DNA of 64,000 nucleotides. Origin: Chitinophagaceae bacterium (GTDB lineage Bacteria; Bacteroidota; Bacteroidia; Chitinophagales; Chitinophagaceae). The DNA lies in the NCBI GenBank assembly GCA_023957125.1, contig JAMLHL010000002.1, positions 278,737-342,736 of the forward strand, written 5' to 3'. Each line of letters begins with the position of its first letter. Within the stretch, counting starts at the first letter, position 1. A model generated the notes under the pieces. The model saw nothing but the letters and a program-made list of their open reading frames with translations. It was not told the DNA's origin and ran no database searches. This document shows positions 37,608 to 46,839 of this stretch, piece after piece. The translations under genes were made by a program, and so were the position numbers.

Positions 37608-39656
37608 TTATCTCGTTACCTTCAACACGCCCCTCATCACCAGGTAATGCCCCGGATAAGTACACAGGTATTGATAATCCCCCGGCTTTGACGGCGCGGT
37701 AAAATAAATAGCTTCCTTTTCGGAAGGTCCTAATAAACGCGTATGAAACAGCACGTCCTGCATAGAGGGCACATAGCTGCTTTTTTCACCATTCAGCCCC
37801 AAACGCGTTGCTGCCTCGCCAACGCGATCGGCAGCTCCCGGCAGGGTGATAACAAAATTGTGCAACATATCGTCGTTGTTATCAAATACCAGCTTTATCC
37901 TGGAACCGGCCTTAACGGTGATGGTTTCCATATCAAATTTCAATCCGGGTCTGGTACCTATCGTTATCGTGCGATCCGCGCCGTTGACCCAGTCTGCCGG
38001 CTGCCGCGTCAGATGCTTTGTAGTTATCGCTTTGTTCACAGCGACTCCCGGCTTCATATTCCCCGGCATATCAACGTGCGTATGCGCGGTTTTTACCCGG
38101 TTGGCATCGGTAACAGCCAGTTTTTCTCCATCCGGCAACCGGTTAAGCGTATAATAGCCAAAATTATGAAGGAGGGTATTCCGTTCGGCAGACAATATCC
38201 CTTCCGCTTTTATTTCATGAATATAACCCAGTCTTAAACTATCCACAACCAGGCGAACGCTCAAACGATCGGGAGAGACCTCGATGGCTTTTATAGGACA
38301 AGTTCCCTGGTTAATCACCGGGCTGCCGTAGTTGTGATGATATTGATAAGTAAAGCTGGAGAGCTTCCATGAGTTGACATCTTTCGCCGAACCGGGATCA
38401 ACAGGTTCTGTAAACTCAATTTCGAAACCGTCGGGTTGGGCTTTAACTGTCTTCATTTCAAAAGCGGATTTTCCATTCCATACCATCCGCTGTAAACCAT
38501 ATTTTTCTCTTCCGGTAGCTCCCCAGCCGCGGGATGTCATCCCAACAAACATACTTCCATCTGATCCCCAGTTGATTCTTAAAATACCCGAAGAAAATCC
38601 TTCCCGGAAAGGAAAAACCACGCCCTGGTAAACGCCTTTCACTTTCTCCAGGTACACCCGCATGATCTTACTTTGTCCCTGATCGCCTACGAATAATTGC
38701 CCCTGAAAAGGGCCCATATTTCCGTGCCTGTCATAGTTGAGAATTCCGGAAGTGGAGATTCCCAGGATGGTATGCGGAAACCAAACGGATGGCGGCTTTA
38801 ACCCGGGCACCCGTTTTGCCACATCGTATTTAGGTTCCCCGGTATCGGGTATATCTTCCTTCTTTAATGTCACCGTCGAACCCGGCAGATGCGACCAAAC
38901 CAGGCTGGCCGGATTGCCCACAAAATCTCCCTCCGCTACATGGGTAATACTCCCCGAGCCTACCCAGTCGCCCTGGTTTTCGGCGTAAAAAATATCGCCC
39001 TGGTCATTAAGTGCAAAGGCCGCGGGCGACCGCATACCGGCAGCAAAAGGCTTCATTTTCCCATCGGGCGTGATCTTGATCATCCATCCATGCCATTTGG
39101 AGAGGCTTTCTCCGTGGTCTATCACCCAACCCAGATTCAGGGTAATGATCATGTTGCCCTCCTTATCCAATACCGGTCCATAAGCAAATTCATGATAATT
39201 GGCCGCTAACGGCCAGGAATACACGGTTTTATACTCATCCGCTTCTCCGTCGCCGTCTAAGTCGCGTAAGCGCGTTAGCTCAGACCGCTGAACCGCGTAC
39301 AGGTCGCCATTGATATAATTCAGGCCAAGCACTTCGTGCATCCCCTGTGCAAACAATTTGTAACTCGGCCGCTGACCATTTTTCATATACGGATTGGTAA
39401 TAATCCATACCTCTCCTCTGCGCGTGGAAACCGCAAGCGCGTCATCGGGTAAAAAAGTCATTCCCCCTACTTCCAGTAAAATGCCTTCGGGTATGGGTAC
39501 CGTTTGTATGGTATAAAAATCTTCTTCCTTTTGCACATGAACGGTCGTGTCTGAAGAGGGTTGTGCGGTTAGACTAAAAGAAGCTATCATGAAAAGCAGC
39601 AGGCTGAGCACACGTTTTGCGGGACTGATAAAAAAGGAATATATTAAAGTTGTCAT
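37608..39656 (-). CDS. Secreted beta-propeller protein with C-terminal cupredoxin domain
   Basis: A 682-residue protein from the ATG at 39656, which starts the signal peptide (MTTLIYSFFISPAKRVLSLL, ending Leu-Thr-Ala-Gln). The open frame extends to 39773 but would overlap the DUF1080 gene. The first part (to about residue 410) resembles the beta-propeller of membrane-bound/PQQ-like sugar dehydrogenases ('GGMTFLPDDALAVSTRRGEV', 'GVVFPFREGFSSGILRINWG'). The C-terminal domain is a type 1 copper protein, with His in 'MLHNFVI' and Cys-His-Met in 'YLCTYPGHYLVMRG'. No CxxCH heme motif is visible. It probably oxidises a sugar and passes electrons through copper; this is inferred. Confidence 0.8.
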   Translation of the reverse strand: MTTLIYSFFISPAKRVLSLLLFMIASFSLTAQPSSDTTVHVQKEEDFYTIQTVPIPEGILLEVGGMTFLPDDALAVSTRRGEVWIITNPYMKNGQRPSYKLFAQGMHEVLGLNYINGDLYAVQRSELTRLRDLDGDGEADEYKTVYSWPLAANYHEFAYGPVLDKEGNMIITLNLGWVIDHGESLSKWHGWMIKITPDGKMKPFAAGMRSPAAFALNDQGDIFYAENQGDWVGSGSITHVAEGDFVGNPASLVWSHLPGSTVTLKKEDIPDTGEPKYDVAKRVPGLKPPSVWFPHTILGISTSGILNYDRHGNMGPFQGQLFVGDQGQSKIMRVYLEKVKGVYQGVVFPFREGFSSGILRINWGSDGSMFVGMTSRGWGATGREKYGLQRMVWNGKSAFEMKTVKAQPDGFEIEFTEPVDPGSAKDVNSWKLSSFTYQYHHNYGSPVINQGTCPIKAIEVSPDRLSVRLVVDSLRLGYIHEIKAEGILSAERNTLLHNFGYYTLNRLPDGEKLAVTDANRVKTAHTHVDMPGNMKPGVAVNKAITTKHLTRQPADWVNGADRTITIGTRPGLKFDMETITVKAGSRIKLVFDNNDDMLHNFVITLPGAADRVGEAATRLGLNGEKSSYVPSMQDVLFHTRLLGPSEKEAIYFTAPSKPGDYQYLCTYPGHYLVMRGVLKVTR

Positions 39657-39666
39657 TGTTTTAAAA

Positions 39667-41085
39667 TTACCAGATAAGAGAATAAGATACCGGAACATCA
39701 GACTTAACGATAGGAACCAAAAGCTCCCACAAGGCGCCCGACTGCCTGATAACGGGCTGAAGCTTTTCATCAATTGAAATATAGTACGACTTATCGTCCA
39801 CAGCGTACCAGCCTTTCCGGATCCATTCTATTTTTTTGGATGCCACGATCCGATGGTAGAGGTTAGCGGGTGCATCCCGGGCAATGATCTCCCTCCGGAT
39901 TCCATTAGCGCCCGGCGAAAATATCTTGTCATTAACAGTGGCTCCATAAATACTGTACTGGTAGGTTGGCGTTTTATTTGGGTCCAGCACGTAGCCATGA
40001 GTTTGTACCTCATCAAAAGAAATACTGTCCGGCCATGGCGTTTGCATCTTATCATTTAATACCGCTAACGATGGGGCATCCGATAATGTAACTACGCTGC
40101 CAAGCGGAACGATCCTTTGATAAGGCTCTCCGCGACTGAGCCAAAGGTCTGTTGCATCAGCAAATCTTCCCCGCCATATTTGTAATAAAGCGCCCCGTTT
40201 TAAATCGTAAGAATAATTCACCTGGTTGGGATTCCCTACAGAAATGGCATGGGTGATCATCTTATTGCCATAGCTGAGGAAACTGCGCAGCAAGTACGGC
40301 TTTTCACCCGGATCTATTAAAATTGGATTGGGCATCCGGATCTTTTCGGGCGTGTCATTTTCGCTGTGTATGCTGCGGTATTTAATATGGCGGATCGCCA
40401 AATTTCCATGATCGCCCTGGATCATTAAGGGGCCGGTAGCGGTTTCCTCATCAGACAACGAAGACCTCGTTGGACCCGTCAGACCGATTTGTTGCTGCAC
40501 CAGCACGCCATTCAGGTAAACAGACTCAAAGCGGGCGTTTTCTATTTTTGTACCCTTGTTATCAAATCGCGGCGCCCGGAAACGGATCTGCAAATGCTGC
40601 CATAATCCCGGCGCTCTCGCAACGTTCACCAAAGGCGCTGTTCCCTCAAATCCCTTATTCTTTGCATCGTCCCATCGTTGATAAATACCCCCGCAATCGG
40701 AGTAAGAAGGATTCGTTTTTGTCCAACTGTCGAACAACTGAACTTCGTACCTGCCCTGCAGGTAAATCCCCGAGTTAGAACCTTTAGCCATCATAAAATC
40801 CAGTTCTATTTCTACATCCCCGAATTGTTCTTTTGTTATCAAATGGCTTCTGCTTTTTTTTGAGTTCAGATTGACCAGGATACCAGTGCCGCGGACCGGT
40901 TTAAGTTCTCCTTCTTTATCCATGTTGGCTATTACATCGGAAGCCATCACCCAGTTGCTTCCCGGATTATCAAAGGCATCGGGATTGTTGAGTGGAATTT
41001 CAGTAAACACCGGTTGTTCCTGGGCGTTGCTTTTGAAAACGAAAATTACCAGGAAAAATAAAAGAGAGAGTTGCCTTTTACGCAT
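39667..41085 (-). CDS. Secreted DUF1080 (3-keto-disaccharide hydrolase) protein
   Basis: A 472-residue protein with a signal peptide (about residues 1-21, Ser-Asn-Ala-Gln) and a DUF1080 concanavalin-like domain: 'FGDVEIELDFMMAKGSNSGIYLQGRYEVQL' split over residues 86-115, 'GIYQRWDDAKNKG' and 'GNLAIRHIKYRSI'. A second domain follows (about 240-472) with no clear assignment. DUF1080 members are linked to hydrolysis of 3-keto-glycosides produced by a dehydrogenase. The next gene (propeller-cupredoxin) begins 11 bp after its stop, which fits an oxidise-then-hydrolyse pathway. Confidence 0.85.
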   Translation of the reverse strand: MRKRQLSLLFFLVIFVFKSNAQEQPVFTEIPLNNPDAFDNPGSNWVMASDVIANMDKEGELKPVRGTGILVNLNSKKSRSHLITKEQFGDVEIELDFMMAKGSNSGIYLQGRYEVQLFDSWTKTNPSYSDCGGIYQRWDDAKNKGFEGTAPLVNVARAPGLWQHLQIRFRAPRFDNKGTKIENARFESVYLNGVLVQQQIGLTGPTRSSLSDEETATGPLMIQGDHGNLAIRHIKYRSIHSENDTPEKIRMPNPILIDPGEKPYLLRSFLSYGNKMITHAISVGNPNQVNYSYDLKRGALLQIWRGRFADATDLWLSRGEPYQRIVPLGSVVTLSDAPSLAVLNDKMQTPWPDSISFDEVQTHGYVLDPNKTPTYQYSIYGATVNDKIFSPGANGIRREIIARDAPANLYHRIVASKKIEWIRKGWYAVDDKSYYISIDEKLQPVIRQSGALWELLVPIVKSDVPVSYSLIW

Positions 41086-41233
41086 TCGGATTTTTGATTA
41101 AAATTTAATATCTTAATAATAGTTAACCACCAGGCATTCTTCAGAACGGGAAAGCGAGGAAACCAAAACAAAGTTCTTATGCAGCACTTTTATGATTTCT
41201 AAAAAAAAGAGTACAAGTTAGGGAACTAAATTC

Positions 41234-43348
41234 TTATTTCCTTGTTTTCCGTTCATGTTCCTGCACCATTTCATCAAAAAGTTTTAAGCGGGCGGCTTCC
41301 AATCGGGCCTTTTGCACCCATGCATCCGAACCATATACCCCGGCCTTAGAATAATCAAATGGCCGGAATTTAATTTTTTGAGCTACTTTTCTATTCTTCA
41401 ACCTGAAATCAAAATTTTGCACTCCGGTAAAGCCCGGATCGGCAATGACGGAGTGTTTATCTTTCCCTTCCTTCTGCCATTCCGCAAAGGTTTTCGTTCC
41501 GAAAAGAACTTTTTCCTTACCTCCATTCCAATAGCAGTTATAATCGGAAAGCATATTCACCTTTGACCAACTACTGCTCAACAGGGGGCCACCATTATAG
41601 TACAGGATGTTGTTGGTAAAAGAGAAAGAAAGATGATCTTCCACCCGCGTTGCCTGTAGCTGTGATTTGATGCTGTTTACAAAAATATTATTCCGGATGA
41701 TATTGTCTTTTCCGTAATGCTGATGAAAGCCCGCGCTCTTGCAATTATATACCAGGTTGTTTTCCATAATGATACCGGCTGAGCCTTCATCGGTGTACAA
41801 TCCCCATCCTCCATAATCCAGCGAATAAATATGATGGATCACATTGTTACTCACGGTTGTACCTTCCGATGCGCCTAAGGTATATACGCCGCCCATATCA
41901 CTCAACACCCCCCATCCCAAATGATGGATATGATTGTATTCTATCCTGTTGCGTTTGGAAGGGCTGGGGGTATAGCCCCAAACCCAGCCGACAGATACGC
42001 CGGTGTATTTGAAATCAGCAATGTCATTATGCAACAACTCGTTATCGCTTCCGTGAAAAATGATCATCCCGGCGGCACAGGGAAAAACATGACCGCCGGA
42101 CCGGGCAATGTTGTTTACCACCCGGATATGGTTCGTCACTTCAGCGGGATCATCACGCAGCATCGTCTCTCCTATCTTGACCGCGCCGGCACCTAAGTCG
42201 TGCAAATAACAATGTTCAATCAGCCCGTTATCGCAGGCTCTCCGAAACCAGATCCCACTGCCACCCGTACCCGAAACTTCACAATTGGTGAAAATAATAT
42301 TACTTGCAAAATCCATTTCTATAGCTGCTGCAACAGGCGCTGCGGACTGGGCAGGCTCCACCCCGTCCGGCGGCATCCTGTAACCCGTTACGCGAAAGTC
42401 AAGATTTTCAAAACGGATATTCCGTACTTTTTCCCCGGTTACCGCACTGCCCGTTATGGTAATAAATTTTTCCAATACCGGCGCCATAGCGGTGGCCGTT
42501 TCAATGGTTTCTCCCGGACGGGGATAGTAATACAAAGTACCCGAAGGTTCGAGATACCATTCTCCGGGAGTGTCGAGGGCAGACAGGATGTTTTCAATAT
42601 AAAAGGTAGAGGAAGCATTGATTGCGTTCCAGGGTTTCATCCCTTCGCCGCTGATATAAATGGAAGTATCGGCGGGGTTATAAAACTGAACAGGCTTTTT
42701 GGTATTATCCCAGTGGTGATAAAAAACAACCACCGCTTTTTTCAACGCCTTGCCGTCTAAATCCTTCAGCCATTTAGCCGCATCAGCCGGTATTTTTATT
42801 TGTTGCACGGCCAGTTCCGGGGCACGGCCGCTTCCTCTCACAATAACGGTTTCCTTAACCGATACCGGGTTAAAAAAATCATCATCCGGCGTCCTTGCCC
42901 TGGTAGCCCGCACCCCATTTACAAAGAGTTGTTCAAACTGCCAGCCGTATTGTTTTACTTCAGGAACTTCAATCTTCCACAAATGATCGGATACCTCAGT
43001 AAACCGGTTAAGATATTTTCCACCGTATAAAACGGCGTCTTCCTCACCTTTAAAAACGAGCGGGGCGCTCGGGCTGCCTCCATCTTCCGGGGTGAGCTCC
43101 AGTGTCTCCGGCATGAGGTAGTCGCCTTTTTGCACAATGATCTGCAAGGGTTGATCATAGGAAGGGTTTTGTTTTTTAAACAACCGGATACCATCTCTCG
43201 CCGCTGTTAGCGTTGCCAGCGGTTGTTCCGCCGTGCCGGGGTTCGCGTCGTCACCGGCAGGCGATATATACATCTTTTGCGCAACAGCCTCATTGATGAT
43301 AACAACACTGAAGAAAAGAAAAAGAGAAAACCAAAGATTCCGTTTCAC
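41234..43348 (-). CDS. Secreted right-handed parallel beta-helix protein
   Basis: A 704-residue protein from a GTG at 43348, with a signal peptide ending Ala-Val-Ala-Gln. The start 'YISPAGDDANPGTAEQPLAT' is typical of beta-helix polysaccharide-active enzymes of the GH120/PL-like group. The body has many coils of the type 'NIIFTNCEVSGTGGSGIWFR' and 'NNVIHHIYSLDYGG'. Function is probably cleavage or binding of a glycan; specificity is not clear. It is the first gene of the minus-strand group ending with ThuA, with 148 bp before the DUF1080 gene. Confidence 0.85.
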   Translation of the reverse strand: MKRNLWFSLFLFFSVVIINEAVAQKMYISPAGDDANPGTAEQPLATLTAARDGIRLFKKQNPSYDQPLQIIVQKGDYLMPETLELTPEDGGSPSAPLVFKGEEDAVLYGGKYLNRFTEVSDHLWKIEVPEVKQYGWQFEQLFVNGVRATRARTPDDDFFNPVSVKETVIVRGSGRAPELAVQQIKIPADAAKWLKDLDGKALKKAVVVFYHHWDNTKKPVQFYNPADTSIYISGEGMKPWNAINASSTFYIENILSALDTPGEWYLEPSGTLYYYPRPGETIETATAMAPVLEKFITITGSAVTGEKVRNIRFENLDFRVTGYRMPPDGVEPAQSAAPVAAAIEMDFASNIIFTNCEVSGTGGSGIWFRRACDNGLIEHCYLHDLGAGAVKIGETMLRDDPAEVTNHIRVVNNIARSGGHVFPCAAGMIIFHGSDNELLHNDIADFKYTGVSVGWVWGYTPSPSKRNRIEYNHIHHLGWGVLSDMGGVYTLGASEGTTVSNNVIHHIYSLDYGGWGLYTDEGSAGIIMENNLVYNCKSAGFHQHYGKDNIIRNNIFVNSIKSQLQATRVEDHLSFSFTNNILYYNGGPLLSSSWSKVNMLSDYNCYWNGGKEKVLFGTKTFAEWQKEGKDKHSVIADPGFTGVQNFDFRLKNRKVAQKIKFRPFDYSKAGVYGSDAWVQKARLEAARLKLFDEMVQEHERKTRK

Positions 43349-43590
43349 GAGTAGTGGTATTATTGATGGGTTAAAAATAAGGCTTTTTAAGGAACGCAGG
43401 CGGGATCGTATTCAAGCACCCCCAATACCCCTGTGGAACCGGCGGAGGATTGACGACTGAACGGTAGTGCTTGACTCTCACCTTTGTACTTCCGTTGATT
43501 ATACCAGGGAACCGAAGCATCAATAACAATTATTCTATACTTTTAAACCCTGATCAAAACTGATCTGATCAAAAACATAATTCTTTTTGA

Positions 43591-44091
43591 ATGAATCTCC
43601 TCGAACGTTTTGCTTCCATTACTACCTTTATATTTGATATGGACGGGGTATTAACCGATGGCGGATTGTGGTTATTCCCCGGCCGGGAATGGGTTCGCCG
43701 GATGAATATCAAGGACGGTTATGCCCTCCAGCTGGCCGTCAGAAAAGGATACAAAGTTGCCGTCATTTCCGGCTCTCATTCGGCACCGGCGCAGGAAAGG
43801 CTCACCGGACTGGGCGTCTCCGATGTTTTTCAGAACGTGCAGGACAAGAAAACACAATTAAATTTTTACATGCGGGAGCGCCGGCTCCAAAAAGAAGAGG
43901 TGCTGTATATGGGAGATGATATCCCCGACTACGGGGTGATGCAAACCGCAGGGTTGGCCTGTTGTCCGGCGGATGCCGTTACCGAAGTTAAAAAGATAGC
44001 TCATTATATTTCTCCTCACAACGGCGGCATGGGTTGCGTAAGAGACGTGATTGAAAAAGTGCTGAAAATCAAAGGAGCGTGGGAAATGTGA
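43591..44091 (+). CDS. kdsC: KdsC-like HAD phosphatase
   Basis: A 166-residue HAD phosphatase of the KdsC type, which dephosphorylates 3-deoxy-D-manno-octulosonate 8-phosphate in lipopolysaccharide core synthesis. Evidence is the catalytic loop 'FIFDMDGVLTDGG' (residues 13-25), 'KDGYALQLA', 'VISGSHSAPAQERL' and 'LYMGDDIPDYGVM' with the C-terminal metal ligands. The length is typical of KdsC tetramers with no cap domain. No other KDO gene is adjacent. The symbol is assigned on family resemblance. Confidence 0.85.
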   Translation: MNLLERFASITTFIFDMDGVLTDGGLWLFPGREWVRRMNIKDGYALQLAVRKGYKVAVISGSHSAPAQERLTGLGVSDVFQNVQDKKTQLNFYMRERRLQKEEVLYMGDDIPDYGVMQTAGLACCPADAVTEVKKIAHYISPHNGGMGCVRDVIEKVLKIKGAWEM

Positions 44092-44100
44092 TCAATTTAA

Positions 44101-44218
44101 CTGTCAGTTTAGATCCTCATGAACCAGAGATCATCAAGCCACAACCTGACAGGTTGATTTTTGGAAGGGTCTGGTCTTAACCTGTCAGGTTAGATCCTCA
44201 TGAACCAGAGATCATCAA
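44101..44218. repeat. Two direct repeats containing CATGAACCAGAGATCATCAA
   Basis: The 37-bp segment at 44101-44137 is repeated at 44182-44218. Each begins with CTGTCAG and TTAGATCCT. A CCTGACAGGTT palindrome lies between them. The same core appears inverted at 46581-46601. This fills most of the 285-bp gap between kdsC and the acyl-CoA dehydrogenase. Confidence 0.8.
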
Positions 44219-44376
44219 ACCCAAACGTGACAGTTGCTCAGGGCTTTTCTCCCGGAGGGTCAGTTTAAAACTCTCTAACGAAAAACCCGAAACGAAAAAC
44301 TTCCCTGCCCCGATCCCTATTTTCCGGCTTCGCACTTAATTTATTTATCTTAGCAGCCACATTAATAGAAATTGAC

Positions 44377-45564
44377 ATGGCTGCACGAACAGACCTGTTT
44401 ACAAGTCCGGATTATTTACAACTGGACGATCTGCTGACGGACGAGCAGAAGATGATCCGGGAAACAGTAAGAGCCTATGTTAAAAAGGAGATATCCCCGA
44501 TCATCGAAGAATATGCCCAAAGAGCGGACTTTCCCGAGCAGATCGTAAAGCAACTGGGCGATCTGGGTTGCTTTGGGCCTACCATCCCCTCGGCCTATGG
44601 CGGGGGCGGACTGGATTATATCAGTTACGGTTTGATGATGCAGGAACTGGAGCGGGGTGACAGCGGGGTTCGTTCAACGGCTTCCGTGCAGGGCAGCCTG
44701 GTGATGTTTCCCATCTATGAATATGGAAGCGAGGAGCAGCGAAAAAAGTACCTCCCCAAACTGGCAAGTGGGGAATGGCTGGGCTGCTTTGGCCTTACCG
44801 AACCAGATCATGGCTCCGACCCTGCCGGCATGCTTACCCGTATTACCGATGCAGGCGATCACGTGATCTTAAACGGGGCCAAATTGTGGATCAGTAATGC
44901 GCCGTTTTCACAAGTAGCCGTAGTATGGGCCAAAGATGAACACAACGAGGTTCGCGGACTGATCGTGGAAAGGGGAATGGAGGGCTTCAGCACACCGACC
45001 ACCCACGGAAAATGGAGTCTGCGGGCCTCGGCTACGGGGGAATTGGTTTTTGACCGGGTAAAAGTGCCCAAGGTGAACCTGCTGCCTAAAGCCAAGGGAT
45101 TGAAAGCGCCGTTGAGTTGCCTCACCAAAGCCCGTTTTGGAATAGCCTGGGGCGCTATAGGCGCCGCTATGGATTGCTACGATACCGCTCTGCGATACGC
45201 AAAAGAAAGGATACAGTTCAACAAGCCGATTGGCAGCTTTCAATTACAGCAGAAAAAACTGGCCGAAATGATCACCGCGATCACTAAAGCCCAGCTACTC
45301 AACTGGAGAGTGGCCGTGTTGATGAATGAGGAGAAAGCCACTCCCCAGCAAGTGAGCATGGCCAAGCGTAATGCCTGCGAAACAGCCGCCGATATTTGTC
45401 GTGATGCACGTCAGATACTGGGCGGAATGGGGATCACCGGCGAATTTTCGGTGATGCGGCACATGATGAACCTGGAAAGCGTGATCACCTACGAGGGTAC
45501 TCACGACATTCATTTACTGATCACCGGCATGGATATTACGGGGTTTAATGCTTTTAAGGGATAA
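44377..45564 (+). CDS. Acyl-CoA dehydrogenase, glutaryl-CoA dehydrogenase-like
   Basis: A 395-residue FAD-dependent dehydrogenase. The family signature is seen in 'CFGLTEPDHGSDPAGM', 'WISNAPFSQVAVVWAK', 'RFGIAWGAIGAAMDCYDTAL', and 'YEGTHDIHLLITGMDITGF' at the C-terminus, where the Glu of YEGT is the catalytic base. The last block is very like glutaryl-CoA dehydrogenases, which also decarboxylate their product to crotonyl-CoA. The exact substrate is not certain. Short spacing (6 bp) places shikimate kinase in the same transcript. Confidence 0.88.
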   Translation: MAARTDLFTSPDYLQLDDLLTDEQKMIRETVRAYVKKEISPIIEEYAQRADFPEQIVKQLGDLGCFGPTIPSAYGGGGLDYISYGLMMQELERGDSGVRSTASVQGSLVMFPIYEYGSEEQRKKYLPKLASGEWLGCFGLTEPDHGSDPAGMLTRITDAGDHVILNGAKLWISNAPFSQVAVVWAKDEHNEVRGLIVERGMEGFSTPTTHGKWSLRASATGELVFDRVKVPKVNLLPKAKGLKAPLSCLTKARFGIAWGAIGAAMDCYDTALRYAKERIQFNKPIGSFQLQQKKLAEMITAITKAQLLNWRVAVLMNEEKATPQQVSMAKRNACETAADICRDARQILGGMGITGEFSVMRHMMNLESVITYEGTHDIHLLITGMDITGFNAFKG

Positions 45565-45570
45565 CAACGA

Positions 45571-46077
45571 ATGAGAGTTTTTCTATTGGGCTTTATGGGT
45601 ACGGGCAAAAGCTATTGGGGCAGGCGATGGGCCGCGCAACACCAGCTTGATTTCTTTGACCTGGATCACGAAATAGAACAATCCACCGGCTTAACCATCC
45701 CCCAATTGTTTGAACAACATGGAGAAGCTTATTTCCGTGAAAAAGAACGGGAACGGCTGCTCAGCTTTGAAGGGAAGGATAATTTCATCCTCTCCACCGG
45801 AGGCGGCACCCCCTGTTTTTTTGACAACATGCAGTGGATGAACAACATAGGGCTGACCATCTATCTTGACACGCCGATTCCGGTACTAAAAGAAAGACTC
45901 ATCAAAGAACAGTCTCACCGGCCGCTGATCAAAACCTTCAATGAGGAGGAATTGGGAAATTATATAGCAGGCAGCCTCCGAAATAGAATGTTTTTTTATA
46001 ACCAGGCGCATATTAAATTGGCTACAGAATCCATTTCAGATATTACCTTTGATGAAATAAAAAAGAAATATGTCTAA
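45571..46077 (+). CDS. aroK: Shikimate kinase
   Basis: A 168-residue kinase that makes shikimate 3-phosphate in aromatic amino-acid synthesis. The P-loop is 'GFMGTGKSYWGRR' (residues 7-19). Shikimate-binding 'DLDHEIEQSTGLTI', 'FREKERERLL' and 'STGGGTPCF' are present, and the lid is 'QSHRPLIK'. It is a standard length. It follows the acyl-CoA dehydrogenase by 6 bp and overlaps the DUF423 gene by 8 bp. Confidence 0.95.
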   Translation: MRVFLLGFMGTGKSYWGRRWAAQHQLDFFDLDHEIEQSTGLTIPQLFEQHGEAYFREKERERLLSFEGKDNFILSTGGGTPCFFDNMQWMNNIGLTIYLDTPIPVLKERLIKEQSHRPLIKTFNEEELGNYIAGSLRNRMFFYNQAHIKLATESISDITFDEIKKKYV

Positions 46078-46501
46078 ACGATTTATCCAATATGCAGCCA
46101 TTTTGGGAGCATTAAGCGTGGCGTTGGGAGCTTTCGGGGCGCATGCTTTGAAGAAATTTGTGGAGGCAGACGTTGTAGCCACGTTTGAAACGGGGGTACG
46201 ATACCAGTTTTACCATACTCTCGCTTTGCTGTGTGTGGGCATACTTTACCGGAGAATGCCGGGGAAAGTAATGGAATGGGCCGGCATATTCTTTATTTCA
46301 GGAATAGTTTTGTTTAGCGGCTCTCTTTACCTGTTGACCTATTTAAACGCTACTGAAACCGTGGGTCTTGGGGGAGTCGGAGCCATTACTCCCTTGGGCG
46401 GGCTCTGTTTTATAGCCGGCTGGATCTGTCTTTTCATTCAAAGCCTGAAGCCGAATGCACACCGGGAAAGAAAAACCGAGCGTATCAAGGATGAATATTA
46501 A
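46070..46501 (+). CDS. DUF423 small membrane protein
   Basis: A 143-residue protein with four predicted hydrophobic helices and the DUF423 signature: 'AAILGALSVALGAFGAHALK' at residues 8-27, 'FETGVRYQFYHTLALL' and 'GGLCFIAGWICLFIQ'. The function of the family is unknown. The start codon overlaps the end of aroK, suggesting translational coupling. The C-terminal tail is charged (HRERKTERIKDEY). Confidence 0.9.
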   Translation: MSKRFIQYAAILGALSVALGAFGAHALKKFVEADVVATFETGVRYQFYHTLALLCVGILYRRMPGKVMEWAGIFFISGIVLFSGSLYLLTYLNATETVGLGGVGAITPLGGLCFIAGWICLFIQSLKPNAHRERKTERIKDEY

Positions 46502-46570
46502 TCGAAAAAAAAGAGATCCCACAGTTCTCATATTTATGTTATTGAACGGTCTGATCCAAACCCCAACTGT

Positions 46571-46700
46571 CAGTTTGGGGTTTGATGATCTCTGGTTCAT
46601 GGGGAGCTAGCCTGACAGGTTGGGGTTCTCATCTAATCCATAACAAATATTCAACAGATAGAGCCATGAGGCAGTAAAACCTGTCAGGTTGGAGCGCTCA
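46571..46700. repeat. Dispersed CCTGTCAGGTT-type repeats upstream of the catalase
   Basis: The segment TTTGATGATCTCTGGTTCATG (46581-46601) is the inverted copy of the core of the 44.1-kb repeats. CCTGACAGGTT and CCTGTCAGGTT words follow at about 46611 and 46680. Beyond these, the 338-bp gap between DUF423 and catalase holds the OxyR-like site described separately. Confidence 0.75.
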
Positions 46701-46740
46701 TTGAAAAACCTGGCAGATGTTTATAACATCTATCCATGTA

Positions 46741-46755
46741 ATAGATTTTATCTAT
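46741..46755. promoter_or_regulatory. Candidate OxyR binding site upstream of the catalase
   Basis: ATAGATTTTATCTAT matches the OxyR half-operator ATAGntnnnanCTAT at every fixed position. A weaker second element beginning ATAGAAAGAT follows after a 5-bp spacer (consensus spacer 7). It lies 85 bp upstream of the catalase ATG. OxyR control of katA is known in Bacteroidota. Confidence 0.6.
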
Positions 46756-46839
46756 CATTAATAGAAAGATAATATGGGTTACAAACTATGTTTTCCATGT
46801 ATTTAACAGTAATATTGTCTTTTCGTAATTACAAAAAGA

